Translations under genes and position numbers: made by a program | Notes under the pieces: model-generated | Seen by the model: only the letters and a program-made list of their open reading frames with translations | What the model was told of the DNA's origin: nothing | Database searches by the model: none | In this document: positions 8,275 to 14,558 of the stretch, in pieces | How the letters are laid out: the number at the start of each line of letters is the position of its first letter | Position numbering within the stretch: the first letter of the stretch is position 1 | NCBI RefSeq assembly: GCF_030209835.1 | Contig: NZ_JARVRF010000044.1 | Span: 1-38,758 of the forward strand | Length of the DNA: 38,758 nt | DNA from: Arthrobacter sp. efr-133-R2A-120 | GTDB taxonomy: Bacteria; Actinomycetota; Actinomycetes; Actinomycetales; Micrococcaceae | Direction of reading: 5' to 3'

Positions 8275-9735
8275 TCAGCGGGCGGCTTCGAGCTGCGGCG
8301 CCGACGCCGCCTCCCGGGGTATCTTGGCGCGGCGTGCCGCGAGGTCCGCGGGCAGGATGAGGGCCGCCGCGACGGCCAGTGCCACGAGCAGGAGAATGCT
8401 GCCGGTCGTGAGGGCGACGCTGACCTGGGCGGCCAGGTGCGCGACGGCGGGCCTCGTGGCCGGGACCGTCGCTGCGGCGGCGACCGCGATGCCGAGCCCG
8501 AGGCAGGTGCCCACCTGATGGAAGGTGTTCACGAGCCCGGATGCGGCGCCGGCGTCGGACGCGGGGGCTCCCGTGATGCCGAAGGAGGTCAGGGGCGCGA
8601 ACGCGAGGCCCTGCCCGGCACCAATGAGGATCATCGGCAGGGCCACCCCGGTCAGATAGCTGGAGTCGGTGCCGGCCCGGCTGAGCCAGAACATTCCGGC
8701 GAGGGTGACCAGGATGCCGGTGAGGAGCGGGAGCGAGCCCGGCATCTTGCCCATGAGCCGGGGGATGCTCATGGCGACGGCGAAGTTGACCGCGGTCATG
8801 GGCAGGAATCCGAGTCCGGCCTGCAGGGGGTCGAAGCCGAGTACTTCCTGCATGAACTGGGTGGTGAAGAAGAAGAACGCGATCATGGCTCCGAGGTACA
8901 GGAAGCGGGCGACGTAGGCGCCGGTGCGGCGGCGGCTCCGGAACAGGCGCAGCGGCATGATCGGCTGGGCCGCCCTGCGTTCGATCAGCACGAACGCGAC
9001 CAGGAGCACGACGCCGGCGGTGACGGCGGTGAGCGTGACCGGCGGGTTCCAGCCGGCGTCGGCGGTGTTGATGATGCCGAACACGAGCGCGCCGACGCCG
9101 AGGGTCGCGCTGAGCGCGCCGAATGCGTCGAAGCGGCCGCGGGCCCGGCCTGATTCCGGGATGAACCGGGGAGCGAGGGCGATCATCGCGGCGCCGATCG
9201 GCACGTTGACGAAGAACCCGGCCCGCCAGGAGATCCAGTGGGCCAGGGCACCGCCGATGACCAGCCCCAGGCTGGCGCCGATCCCCGCGGTCGCGCCGTA
9301 CAGGGCCACGGCCCGGGTGCGCTCCCGGCCCTCCGGGAAGCTCGCGGTGAGCAGGGAGAGCGAGGCGGGCGCGACGACCGCAGCCCCGATGCCCTGCACG
9401 GCGCGGCCGGCGATGGCCCACCAACCCTGCGGTGCGAGTCCGATCAGCAGCGAGGCGATCGAGAACACCACGAGCCCGAACACGAACACCCGCCGACGGC
9501 CGAGCAAGTCTCCTGCCCGGGCTCCGAGGAGCAGCAGGCCGCCGAAGACCAGCGTGTACGCATCCTGGACCCAGGAGAGCTCACCGGTACTCAGCCGCAG
9601 ATCTGCCTGCAGGCTCGGCAGGGCGGTGAAGATGACTGAGTTGTCCAGGAGGATCATGAAGTAGCTGGCGAGGATGATCGCCAGGATCGCTCCCGGATGG
9701 AAGGCTGTTGCGGGTGCAGGTTTCATGCTTTCCAT
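8275..9735 (-). CDS. MFS drug-export protein (EmrB/QacA type, 14 TM)
   Basis: A 486-aa integral membrane transporter. The first helix reads ASYFMILLDNSVIFTALPSL (motif D1 of the 14-TM DHA2 family). The motif A equivalent is LGARAGDLLGRRRVF and the motif C region is ALYGATAGIGASLGLVIGG. Fourteen hydrophobic segments can be counted. Proton-driven export of drugs or toxic metabolites is the family role; the substrate is unknown. Start is ATG 9735 (MESMKPAPA) or ATG 9726; neither has a strong ribosome binding site. It is divergent from the regulator at 9829, with 93 bp between them. Confidence 0.9.
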   Translation of the reverse strand: MESMKPAPATAFHPGAILAIILASYFMILLDNSVIFTALPSLQADLRLSTGELSWVQDAYTLVFGGLLLLGARAGDLLGRRRVFVFGLVVFSIASLLIGLAPQGWWAIAGRAVQGIGAAVVAPASLSLLTASFPEGRERTRAVALYGATAGIGASLGLVIGGALAHWISWRAGFFVNVPIGAAMIALAPRFIPESGRARGRFDAFGALSATLGVGALVFGIINTADAGWNPPVTLTAVTAGVVLLVAFVLIERRAAQPIMPLRLFRSRRRTGAYVARFLYLGAMIAFFFFTTQFMQEVLGFDPLQAGLGFLPMTAVNFAVAMSIPRLMGKMPGSLPLLTGILVTLAGMFWLSRAGTDSSYLTGVALPMILIGAGQGLAFAPLTSFGITGAPASDAGAASGLVNTFHQVGTCLGLGIAVAAAATVPATRPAVAHLAAQVSVALTTGSILLLVALAVAAALILPADLAARRAKIPREAASAPQLEAAR

Positions 9736-9815
9736 GCAACCGTGATTCCGTGCGGGCCGGGAGTCACGGCCGTTCCGGGTAACGCCAGTGCCTCCCTCGT
9801 CCCGTCGACCGCGCG

Positions 9816-9821
9816 TAGCGT
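9816..9821 (+). promoter_or_regulatory. -10 element of a leaderless promoter
   Basis: TAGCGT is followed by seven bases (GGATGCC) and then the ATG at 9829, with no ribosome binding site. A TANNNT hexamer 6-7 nt before a start codon is the layout of actinobacterial leaderless transcripts. The same TAGCGT-N7-ATG arrangement occurs at 29998. Confidence 0.5.
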
Positions 9822-9828
9822 GGATGCC

Positions 9829-10710
9829 ATGACACACAGCGAGGACGTGCGGAAGTTCCTGACCTCCCGCCGCGCAAGGATCACCCCCGATGAGGCCGGG
9901 CTGCCGGTCTACGGCGGCAACCGGCGGGTTACCGGGCTGCGCCGGGAGGAAGTGGCGATGCTCGCAGGGATGAGCATCGACTACTACATCCGCCTTGAGC
10001 GCGGAAACCTCTCCGGCGCCTCGGACAGTGTCCTCGAAGCCCTCGGCCGTGCCTTGAAGCTCGACGACGCCGAAACGGCCCACCTTTTTGACCTGGCCCG
10101 TGCCGCCTCCGCTTCGCCCCGGGTCCGGCGCCGGCACAGCCCGCAGACGGTCCGGCCGAGCGTGCAACGCGTCATCGACGCGATCACGGCCGCACCGGCC
10201 TGGGTCCGCAACGACCGCGGGGATGTCCTCGCCGCCAACGAACTGGGCCGTGCCCTCTATCTGGACATGATGGCCGAAGGGCCCACTCCCCCGAACAGCG
10301 CACGCTTCACCTTCCTGAACCCGAAAGCGCGGGAGTTCTTCGCCGACTGGGAACGCGCAGCGGACGACATCGTCGCAGTCCTGCGCTCCACAGCCGGAAA
10401 AAACCCGTACGACAAGGACCTCACGGACCTGATCGGTGAACTCTCCACCCGCAGCGAAGAGTTCCGTACCCGCTGGGCGCGTCACGACGTGAAATACCAC
10501 CGCGCCGGCCGCAAGCGTCTGCACCACCCGATCGTCGGCGACCTGGACTTGAGCTTTGAAGCGCTGGAACTGCCCGCGGACCCGGGACTGCGCATCAACG
10601 TCTACACGGCGGACCCCGGGACACCCTCCGAGGACGCCCTGAAAGTCCTCGCCAGCTGGGCGGCCACGCAACGGAACACCGCCGAGGCCGCGGTCAAGGA
10701 GAAACGATGA
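9829..10710 (+). CDS. XRE-family regulator with MmyB-like ligand domain
   Basis: A 293-aa protein. Residues about 5-80 form the helix-turn-helix (GLRREEVAMLAGMSIDYYIR followed by LERGNLSGAS, the classical MmyB-type HTH). The C-terminal two thirds is the MmyB-like PAS-type domain (PAWVRNDRGDVLAANELGRA and the end DLDLSFEALELPADPGLRIN). Such regulators usually control a divergent or adjacent exporter or short-chain dehydrogenase. The ATG at 9829 was chosen by homology and by the leaderless promoter just upstream. It faces the MFS/aldo-keto reductase pair divergently and overlaps the SDR stub by four bases (ATGA). Confidence 0.92.
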   Translation: MTHSEDVRKFLTSRRARITPDEAGLPVYGGNRRVTGLRREEVAMLAGMSIDYYIRLERGNLSGASDSVLEALGRALKLDDAETAHLFDLARAASASPRVRRRHSPQTVRPSVQRVIDAITAAPAWVRNDRGDVLAANELGRALYLDMMAEGPTPPNSARFTFLNPKAREFFADWERAADDIVAVLRSTAGKNPYDKDLTDLIGELSTRSEEFRTRWARHDVKYHRAGRKRLHHPIVGDLDLSFEALELPADPGLRINVYTADPGTPSEDALKVLASWAATQRNTAEAAVKEKR

Positions 10711-10757
10711 ACGAGCGTCCACCTATTGTCCTGATCGTCGGCGCGACCTCGCCATGA
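10707..10757 (+). pseudogene. N-terminal stub of a Rossmann/SDR-type protein
   Basis: An ATG overlapping the regulator's stop (ATGA at 10707-10710) opens a 16-residue frame, MNERPPIVLIVGATSP, ended by TGA. VLIVGATS is the start of the nucleotide-binding fold of NAD(P)-dependent dehydrogenases, normally continuing GIG. MmyB-type regulators often sit next to such genes. The ATGA overlap suggests that the regulator and a dehydrogenase were once an operon and that the latter was deleted almost completely. Confidence 0.55.
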
Positions 10758-10769
10758 TCACGTCAGGAA

Positions 10770-10799
10770 CCCTCAGGCCGGGCGGCTAAAGCCCGAGGG
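10770..10799. terminator. Hairpin between convergent genes
   Basis: CCCTC(aggcc)GGGC - ggctaaa - GCCCGAGGG forms a nine-pair stem with a five-base bulge, followed on the plus strand by AGTTTTGG. It lies between the end of the regulator/stub and the stop of the exonuclease gene, so it can serve as terminator for the plus-strand unit and perhaps for both. Confidence 0.45.
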
Positions 10800-10830
10800 A
10801 GTTTTGGTTCCGGTGTGGGGCTGAGTCCCC

Positions 10831-11769
10831 TCACGGACGGAGGTCGAGCGCGTCTAGCAGTCGTTTCACTGAGCCGCCGAGGTTCCACTCGGTAGCCAGA
10901 CGCTCGAGTTCAACGCGTGAATCTCCGACGACCGGGCGCAGCAACGCTCGCGCCTCTTCGAGAGTGGGAAGTGCGAGGTCGCGCACGACTTTCACAACAA
11001 CGGGAGCAACCTCCAGGTAGTCGGCTGAGGCGGCGAGCTTCGACCTCACGGGCGCGGACAGCCCGCTGCCCGGGTCCGCCGCGGCCGCAAGCAACCCGTC
11101 GAGCGTGCCGTACTCCGCGAGCAACAACGCCGCCGTCTTCTCGCCGATCCCGGCGACGCCCGGCAGCCCGTCGGAGGCGTCGCCGCGCAGCGTCGCGAAG
11201 TCGGCGTACTGCTCGGGCAGCACACGATACTTACCGACGACGACGGCATCGGTCACGATCTCAAGGTTCCTCATGCCTCTGGCCGTGTAGATGACCCGCA
11301 CCTGGCGGGCGTCGTCGACCACTTGGAAGAGATCGCGGTCACCGGTCACGACGTCGACGGGAAGGTCGGCGTGGCTGGCATAGCTGCCGATGACGTCGTC
11401 GGCCTCGTGTGCGGCAGCCCCGACGACGGCGATGCCCGCGAGGCCGAGCATCCTGCGGATCATGGGAACCTGCAGCTGCAGCGCGTCCGGCACCACTTCG
11501 ACGTCGGGAGCACCCGGCACCTCCTCCGCGACCCGATGCGACTTGTACGTCGGGATCAGGTCCACCCGCCACTGCGGACGCCAGTCCTCGTCCCAGCACG
11601 CCACCAGATGCGTCGCCTCATAGTCGGTGGCGAGCCGGGCGATCATGTCGAGCAGGCCGCGAACGGCGTTCACGGGCGTGCCATCGGCGCTGCGGATCGA
11701 ATCGGGTACGCCGAAGAAGGCACGAAAGTACAACGAGGCCGTATCAAGGAGCATCAGGCGTTGGGGCAT
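10831..11769 (-). CDS. 5'-3' exonuclease (FEN-like, Pol I N-domain type)
   Basis: A 312-aa stand-alone homologue of the 5' nuclease domain of DNA polymerase I. Visible metal and DNA-binding motifs are MLLDTASLYFRAFFG, ACWDEDWRPQWR, LIPTYKSHR, HEADDVIGSYA, VVTGDRDLFQVVDD and the helix-three-turn-helix GDASDGLPGVAGIGEKTAA. It removes flaps or RNA primers at nicks. Mycobacteria and relatives have such a protein besides PolA. The ATG at 11769 lacks a clear ribosome binding site; a TAATGA six bases before it suggests a leaderless message. Confidence 0.93.
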   Translation of the reverse strand: MPQRLMLLDTASLYFRAFFGVPDSIRSADGTPVNAVRGLLDMIARLATDYEATHLVACWDEDWRPQWRVDLIPTYKSHRVAEEVPGAPDVEVVPDALQLQVPMIRRMLGLAGIAVVGAAAHEADDVIGSYASHADLPVDVVTGDRDLFQVVDDARQVRVIYTARGMRNLEIVTDAVVVGKYRVLPEQYADFATLRGDASDGLPGVAGIGEKTAALLLAEYGTLDGLLAAAADPGSGLSAPVRSKLAASADYLEVAPVVVKVVRDLALPTLEEARALLRPVVGDSRVELERLATEWNLGGSVKRLLDALDLRP

Positions 11770-11775
11770 AACCGA

Positions 11776-11781
11776 TCATTA
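11776..11781 (-). promoter_or_regulatory. Possible leaderless -10 for the exonuclease gene
   Basis: On the minus strand TAATGA is separated by six bases (TCGGTT) from the ATG at 11769. No Shine-Dalgarno sequence is present. This fits the leaderless layout seen at other genes of the window, though the hexamer lacks the final T. Confidence 0.35.
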
Positions 11782-11790
11782 CATCCATGA

Positions 11791-12009
11791 ACCCCGATCC
11801 AGCGGAACCGAGAGCAGAACTTAGCGCTGCTACGGGGCGCGGAGATCCAATCACGCCTCGAGGCGGCCCCTGGAGGCGTGCGGGCGTACAAGATGGTCAT
11901 CGAACCCCGGGATGAGACACTCCAGCAACGCTCACACGTTGGCTATGAGTGGCTGTACGTACTCAACGGACGTCTGCGTGCCGCCCCCGGCCGAACGCCA
12001 GCCGGGTAG
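11791..12009 (+). pseudogene. Cupin-domain HTH regulator remnant
   Basis: The frame reads NLALLRGAEIQSRLEAAPGG, VRAYKMVIEPRDETLQQRSH and VGYEWLYVLNGRLRAAPG. This matches the start of the cupin sensor domain in XRE-cupin regulators (typically RMVLEPRxxxxxxxSHEGYEWLYVLSGRLRL). A TGA (11788-11790) precedes it, so the HTH part is missing. After GRLRAAPG the similarity is lost and a TAG follows at 12007. It is a fragment of about 70 codons in an otherwise empty gap of about 320 bp. Confidence 0.7.
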
Positions 12010-12089
12010 CGGCACGCTCCGTGTCCAACGCCCCTGACAGTGTCCCGCAAGCCCAACTGAGCGGAGAACCCGAGGGTCGGAAAGGATCC

Positions 12090-12731
12090 TTACTTGCCTG
12101 GGCCCTGGGCCCTGGCTTCAGCATTCCTAACGTGGCGGCGAACCACCGCTGCGGACGCTGCGCTGGCAGCCAGAGCCCCTGCACCGACCAGCGACCACAG
12201 GACCAGGTTGGAATCGGCAAGGGTGTTTGCCCCGCCGATTGCGGTGCCAGTGGCAGTAACGCTGGAAACAGCCGCGAGACCGGAATTACCTTTGCCGTTT
12301 CCGCCGCCGTGGTGGCCGCCGCCGTCGTTGTTGCCTCCGCCGTTCCCGGAATTCACAACCACGGCTGCCCAGCGCCTGTTGCCGGACGTGGCACCAACGG
12401 CGCCGATCGTGTAGTTGCCACCGTCTGTGAAGGTAATGGCGGTGGAGAAAGCGCCCGTGGCGTCAGCGATGACGGTGAAGTTGGACGGAGCGGGCCGCCC
12501 GCCGTCCGAAGCCTTCTTGCCACCGGTCCGCTCGAAAGTGATATTGATGGTTTCGCCGGCGATGTAGCCGCTGCCGGAAAAGGTGATGGATTCGCCGCGA
12601 GCTATGGTGCCGTCGGAAACGGTTCCATACTCATTGCCCGGCGCCGGGTAGGTGGTGGCTGCCACGGCCGGAGCGGTGCCAGCCAGTGCGATTGTTCCTG
12701 CAAGTGCAAGCGCTGCAATGGACTTCTTCAT
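12090..12731 (-). CDS. Secreted surface-type protein with C-terminal membrane anchor
   Basis: A 213-aa protein starting MKKSIAALALAGTIALAGTA with a signal peptide cut near PAVAA. The middle is an Ig-like or beta-sandwich region (SDGTIARGESITFSGSGYIA, then GETINITFERTG, and GAFSTAITFTDGGNYTIGAV). A Gly/Asn/His-rich linker (GNGGGNNDGGGHHGGGNGKG) follows. The C-terminus has LADSN, a hydrophobic helix (LVLWSLVGAGALAASAASAA) and a basic tail (VVRRHVRN), the layout of a sortase-sorted protein with a degenerate motif. GGGGGAC lies just before the ATG at 12731. The frame is open upstream to 12839 but the signal peptide fixes this start. Function unknown. Confidence 0.85.
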   Translation of the reverse strand: MKKSIAALALAGTIALAGTAPAVAATTYPAPGNEYGTVSDGTIARGESITFSGSGYIAGETINITFERTGGKKASDGGRPAPSNFTVIADATGAFSTAITFTDGGNYTIGAVGATSGNRRWAAVVVNSGNGGGNNDGGGHHGGGNGKGNSGLAAVSSVTATGTAIGGANTLADSNLVLWSLVGAGALAASAASAAVVRRHVRNAEARAQGPGK

Positions 12732-12770
12732 TTGTCCCCCCTGAGACGAATTACGGAGTTCGCTTGATTC

Positions 12771-12788
12771 TGGGGATATAGATCCCCA
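12771..12788. promoter_or_regulatory. Inverted repeat upstream of the surface-protein gene
   Basis: TGGGGAT-ATAG-ATCCCCA is a perfect seven-pair inverted repeat 40 bp upstream of the surface-protein start. It could be an operator or a hairpin in the leader RNA; nothing in the sequence decides between them. Confidence 0.35.
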
Positions 12789-12925
12789 CGCGATTGCGTG
12801 CTGTATTCCCAAATGTCTAGCCAGCGACGACGGTATCATTCACAGCTGCTTAGGTCGATAACAATCAACGAGCGCACCCGCAGAACGCTCCGGCCTCGGC
12901 CAGGTCGAAGCGTTCGCTGAAAGCG

Positions 12926-13249
12926 TCACTTTTCAGGCGGTACTCTCCGCATCACAGGCAACGGTGCCGTGTCGAAGAATCGGTAGTCCCTCGTGGGGAA
13001 CCGGATTGGTTTTCCCGCGGCTTCTGCTTTCTCCCGGACAAAATCGTGGTCTTCCCGGGAGAGGACAACCTGCCCGTCCGGGTCACGCCCGATGTCCTCC
13101 GGCGCGCCCCTGCTGAACTTGGCCGAAATGGCAGAGGGTAGAACCAGGCATGCCGGATTCTCCAAAAGCCATGTTCGGGTCTCGGAATCGAGCCGATCCC
13201 ACTCATCCTTGAGGCTCACGTTCGTAAACACCGCCTTCCCAGTAGGCAT
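12926..13249 (-). CDS. Hypothetical protein, 107 aa
   Basis: The frame reads MPTGKAVFTNVSLKDEWDRL, then DSETRTWLLENPACLVLPSA and ends FFDTAPLPVMRRVPPEK. It is hydrophilic, with balanced charged residues, and looks like real protein. I do not recognise the family. The ATG at 13249 has no good ribosome binding site, and protein-like sequence extends a little upstream (GLGPIKRLKGRGSLDGIQIR), so it may be the 3' part of a longer gene that was truncated near the hairpin at 13344-13376. Confidence 0.4.
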   Translation of the reverse strand: MPTGKAVFTNVSLKDEWDRLDSETRTWLLENPACLVLPSAISAKFSRGAPEDIGRDPDGQVVLSREDHDFVREKAEAAGKPIRFPTRDYRFFDTAPLPVMRRVPPEK

Positions 13250-13343
13250 ATCCCGAATTTGGATTCCGTCCAGACTACCCCTGCCCTTCAGGCGCTTGAT
13301 AGGGCCGAGACCGTTGGAAACTTGAAGTTGTCCGTCAACGCGA

Positions 13344-13376
13344 CATGTCCCGCGGCCGGGCTGGCCGCGGGACATG
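13344..13376. terminator. 14-bp perfect hairpin, terminator-like
   Basis: CATGTCCCGCGGCC-GGGCT-GGCCGCGGGACATG, a perfect 14-pair stem with a five-base loop. It starts 18 bp beyond the stop of the DUF4386 gene on the minus strand. No T-tract follows, as is common for actinobacterial terminators. It most likely ends the LuxR/DUF4386 transcript. Confidence 0.65.
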
Positions 13377-13394
13377 CGCCGGGGGGATGGTTCC

Positions 13395-14438
13395 TCAGGC
13401 GGTGCGCATTTGCCCGGTGGTGATGGGCGAGGGCTTGAAGCCTTTGACCGCCATCCACACGCCAAGCGACAACTCCCAAACGAAGATCGGCAAGGTCGCA
13501 AGTCCCGACCACACCGAGAGCCCCTGATTGATGCCGAACATCGTTGAGAACGTCGACGAAAGCAGCAGCGGGCCGCCGATCAGTCCAAGCAAAGGAATGA
13601 CGCGCGGCACGAGCCCCGAACGGTACATCAGGTACCCGAGCAGCAGCCCGCTCACGCCCGGAACCAGGCTCGGCCCGAGAATGAACGTCCAGTCGCGAAC
13701 CGCCACGAGCGCCTGTCCTACGGGAACCAAGGCAGGGTCTGCGCCGCCGTTCTGGCGCAAAGTGACCACAGCCAGGAGGCTGACGACGCCGATCACGATC
13801 ACCGCGGCTTCAAACATCCGGGCGGTGACGAAGCCCAGCGCGATGCCCTCGTTCTGCCGTTTGACGACAGGAAACAGTGCGACGGCGGTACCCACGGCGG
13901 AAACAGCGTTGACGAGATCGAGGAAGCAGCCGAAGATGACGGTCGAGTCGGCACCGGGGCCCGTGATGTAGTGCGGATCGTTTAGGACGGGGGAAATCAG
14001 GAACAGCGCCGGGATCGAGCTGACGAAGGTGATCAGGTACAAGATGCCTGCGACCATCGCGGTCTTCCGCAGCGGGTCCATCCGGACATGATCGGTTGTT
14101 GGGGTTTGGGTTGCGGTTTTCATGGTCTGGTCCTCTTTGGGGATGAAAGTGGGGGTGTTCGACGCCGGCTGGTTAGTGTTCGACGCCGGCTGGCCGGGTT
14201 TGGTGGTTCCGGTTTGGGTGATTGCCAAGAGCGGTAGCGCCAAGTCGCGGAGCTTTTGCAGCAGACCGTGGAGCGCGGCTTGGTCTACGGTCCGGGTGCG
14301 GATGACGGTGGTTCCGTCGTGTTCGTTGGTGAGGCTCAATCCTTCGAACCAAGCGGCCCAGCGGGAATCAAGATGGCCTTTGACGCGGACTTCGTACTCG
14401 ACCGGAGTGTCGTCCCGGTCTACCGATCTCGCGTTCAT
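13395..14438 (-). CDS. DUF4386 membrane protein fused to a small N-terminal domain
   Basis: A 347-aa frame with two parts. Residues 1-76 (MNARSVDRDDTPVEYEVRVK, GHLDSRWAAWFEGLSLTNEH and DQAALHGLLQKLRDLALPLL) match a small soluble protein usually encoded alone beside DUF4386 genes. Residues 106-347 are a DUF4386 membrane protein with six or so helices (RKTAMVAGILYLITFVSSIP onwards). A linker containing a 21-bp tandem duplication joins them. GGAGG precedes ATG 14438; a second site, AGAGGA, precedes an in-frame ATG at 14123 (MKTATQ), so the DUF4386 part may also be made alone. It lies 90 bp downstream of the MalT-like regulator. Confidence 0.85.
   Translation of the reverse strand: MNARSVDRDDTPVEYEVRVKGHLDSRWAAWFEGLSLTNEHDGTTVIRTRTVDQAALHGLLQKLRDLALPLLAITQTGTTKPGQPASNTNQPASNTPTFIPKEDQTMKTATQTPTTDHVRMDPLRKTAMVAGILYLITFVSSIPALFLISPVLNDPHYITGPGADSTVIFGCFLDLVNAVSAVGTAVALFPVVKRQNEGIALGFVTARMFEAAVIVIGVVSLLAVVTLRQNGGADPALVPVGQALVAVRDWTFILGPSLVPGVSGLLLGYLMYRSGLVPRVIPLLGLIGGPLLLSSTFSTMFGINQGLSVWSGLATLPIFVWELSLGVWMAVKGFKPSPITTGQMRTA
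14155..14196. repeat. 21-bp tandem duplication in the fusion linker
   Basis: GTGTTCGACGCCGGCTGG occurs at 14155-14172 and 14176-14193 with period 21, encoding a repeated seven-residue unit (QPASNTN, QPASNTP) on the minus strand. It lies exactly in the linker between the small domain and the DUF4386 domain, where relatives have a stop and a new start. Confidence 0.85.
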
Positions 14439-14526
14439 CGCCCCTCCTTCTGCCTTAGTGGAGTTCAGCCGCCTTTGCGGATGACTTCCTTTAGCTTTGA
14501 AGGTAGAGGGAGATGTGGTGAGCGGG

Positions 14527-14558
14527 GATCACCACATCTGGTGATTGATGTGGTGATC
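14527..14558. other. Perfect 12-bp inverted repeat over the LuxR stop codon
   Basis: GATCACCACATC (14527-14538) and GATGTGGTGATC (14547-14558) are exact inverse complements around an eight-base loop. On the minus strand they encode the last residues KDHHINHQMW and the stop of the MalT-like regulator. A hairpin here would involve the stop codon itself and could act as attenuator or terminator before the DUF4386 gene. Confidence 0.6.

Noticed and set aside
8212..9153. 313-residue plus-strand frame rich in Gly, Glu and Arg
   Set aside because: Antisense shadow of the MFS gene with repetitive low-complexity composition.
8243..9424. Long minus-strand frame rich in Arg/Pro/His overlapping the MFS exporter
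   Set aside because: It is a shadow of the exporter gene: composition is arginine-rich and no family motif appears.
9736..10722. Upstream extension of the MFS exporter frame across the XRE gene
   Set aside because: The extension is antisense to a well-recognised regulator and lacks membrane or domain character.
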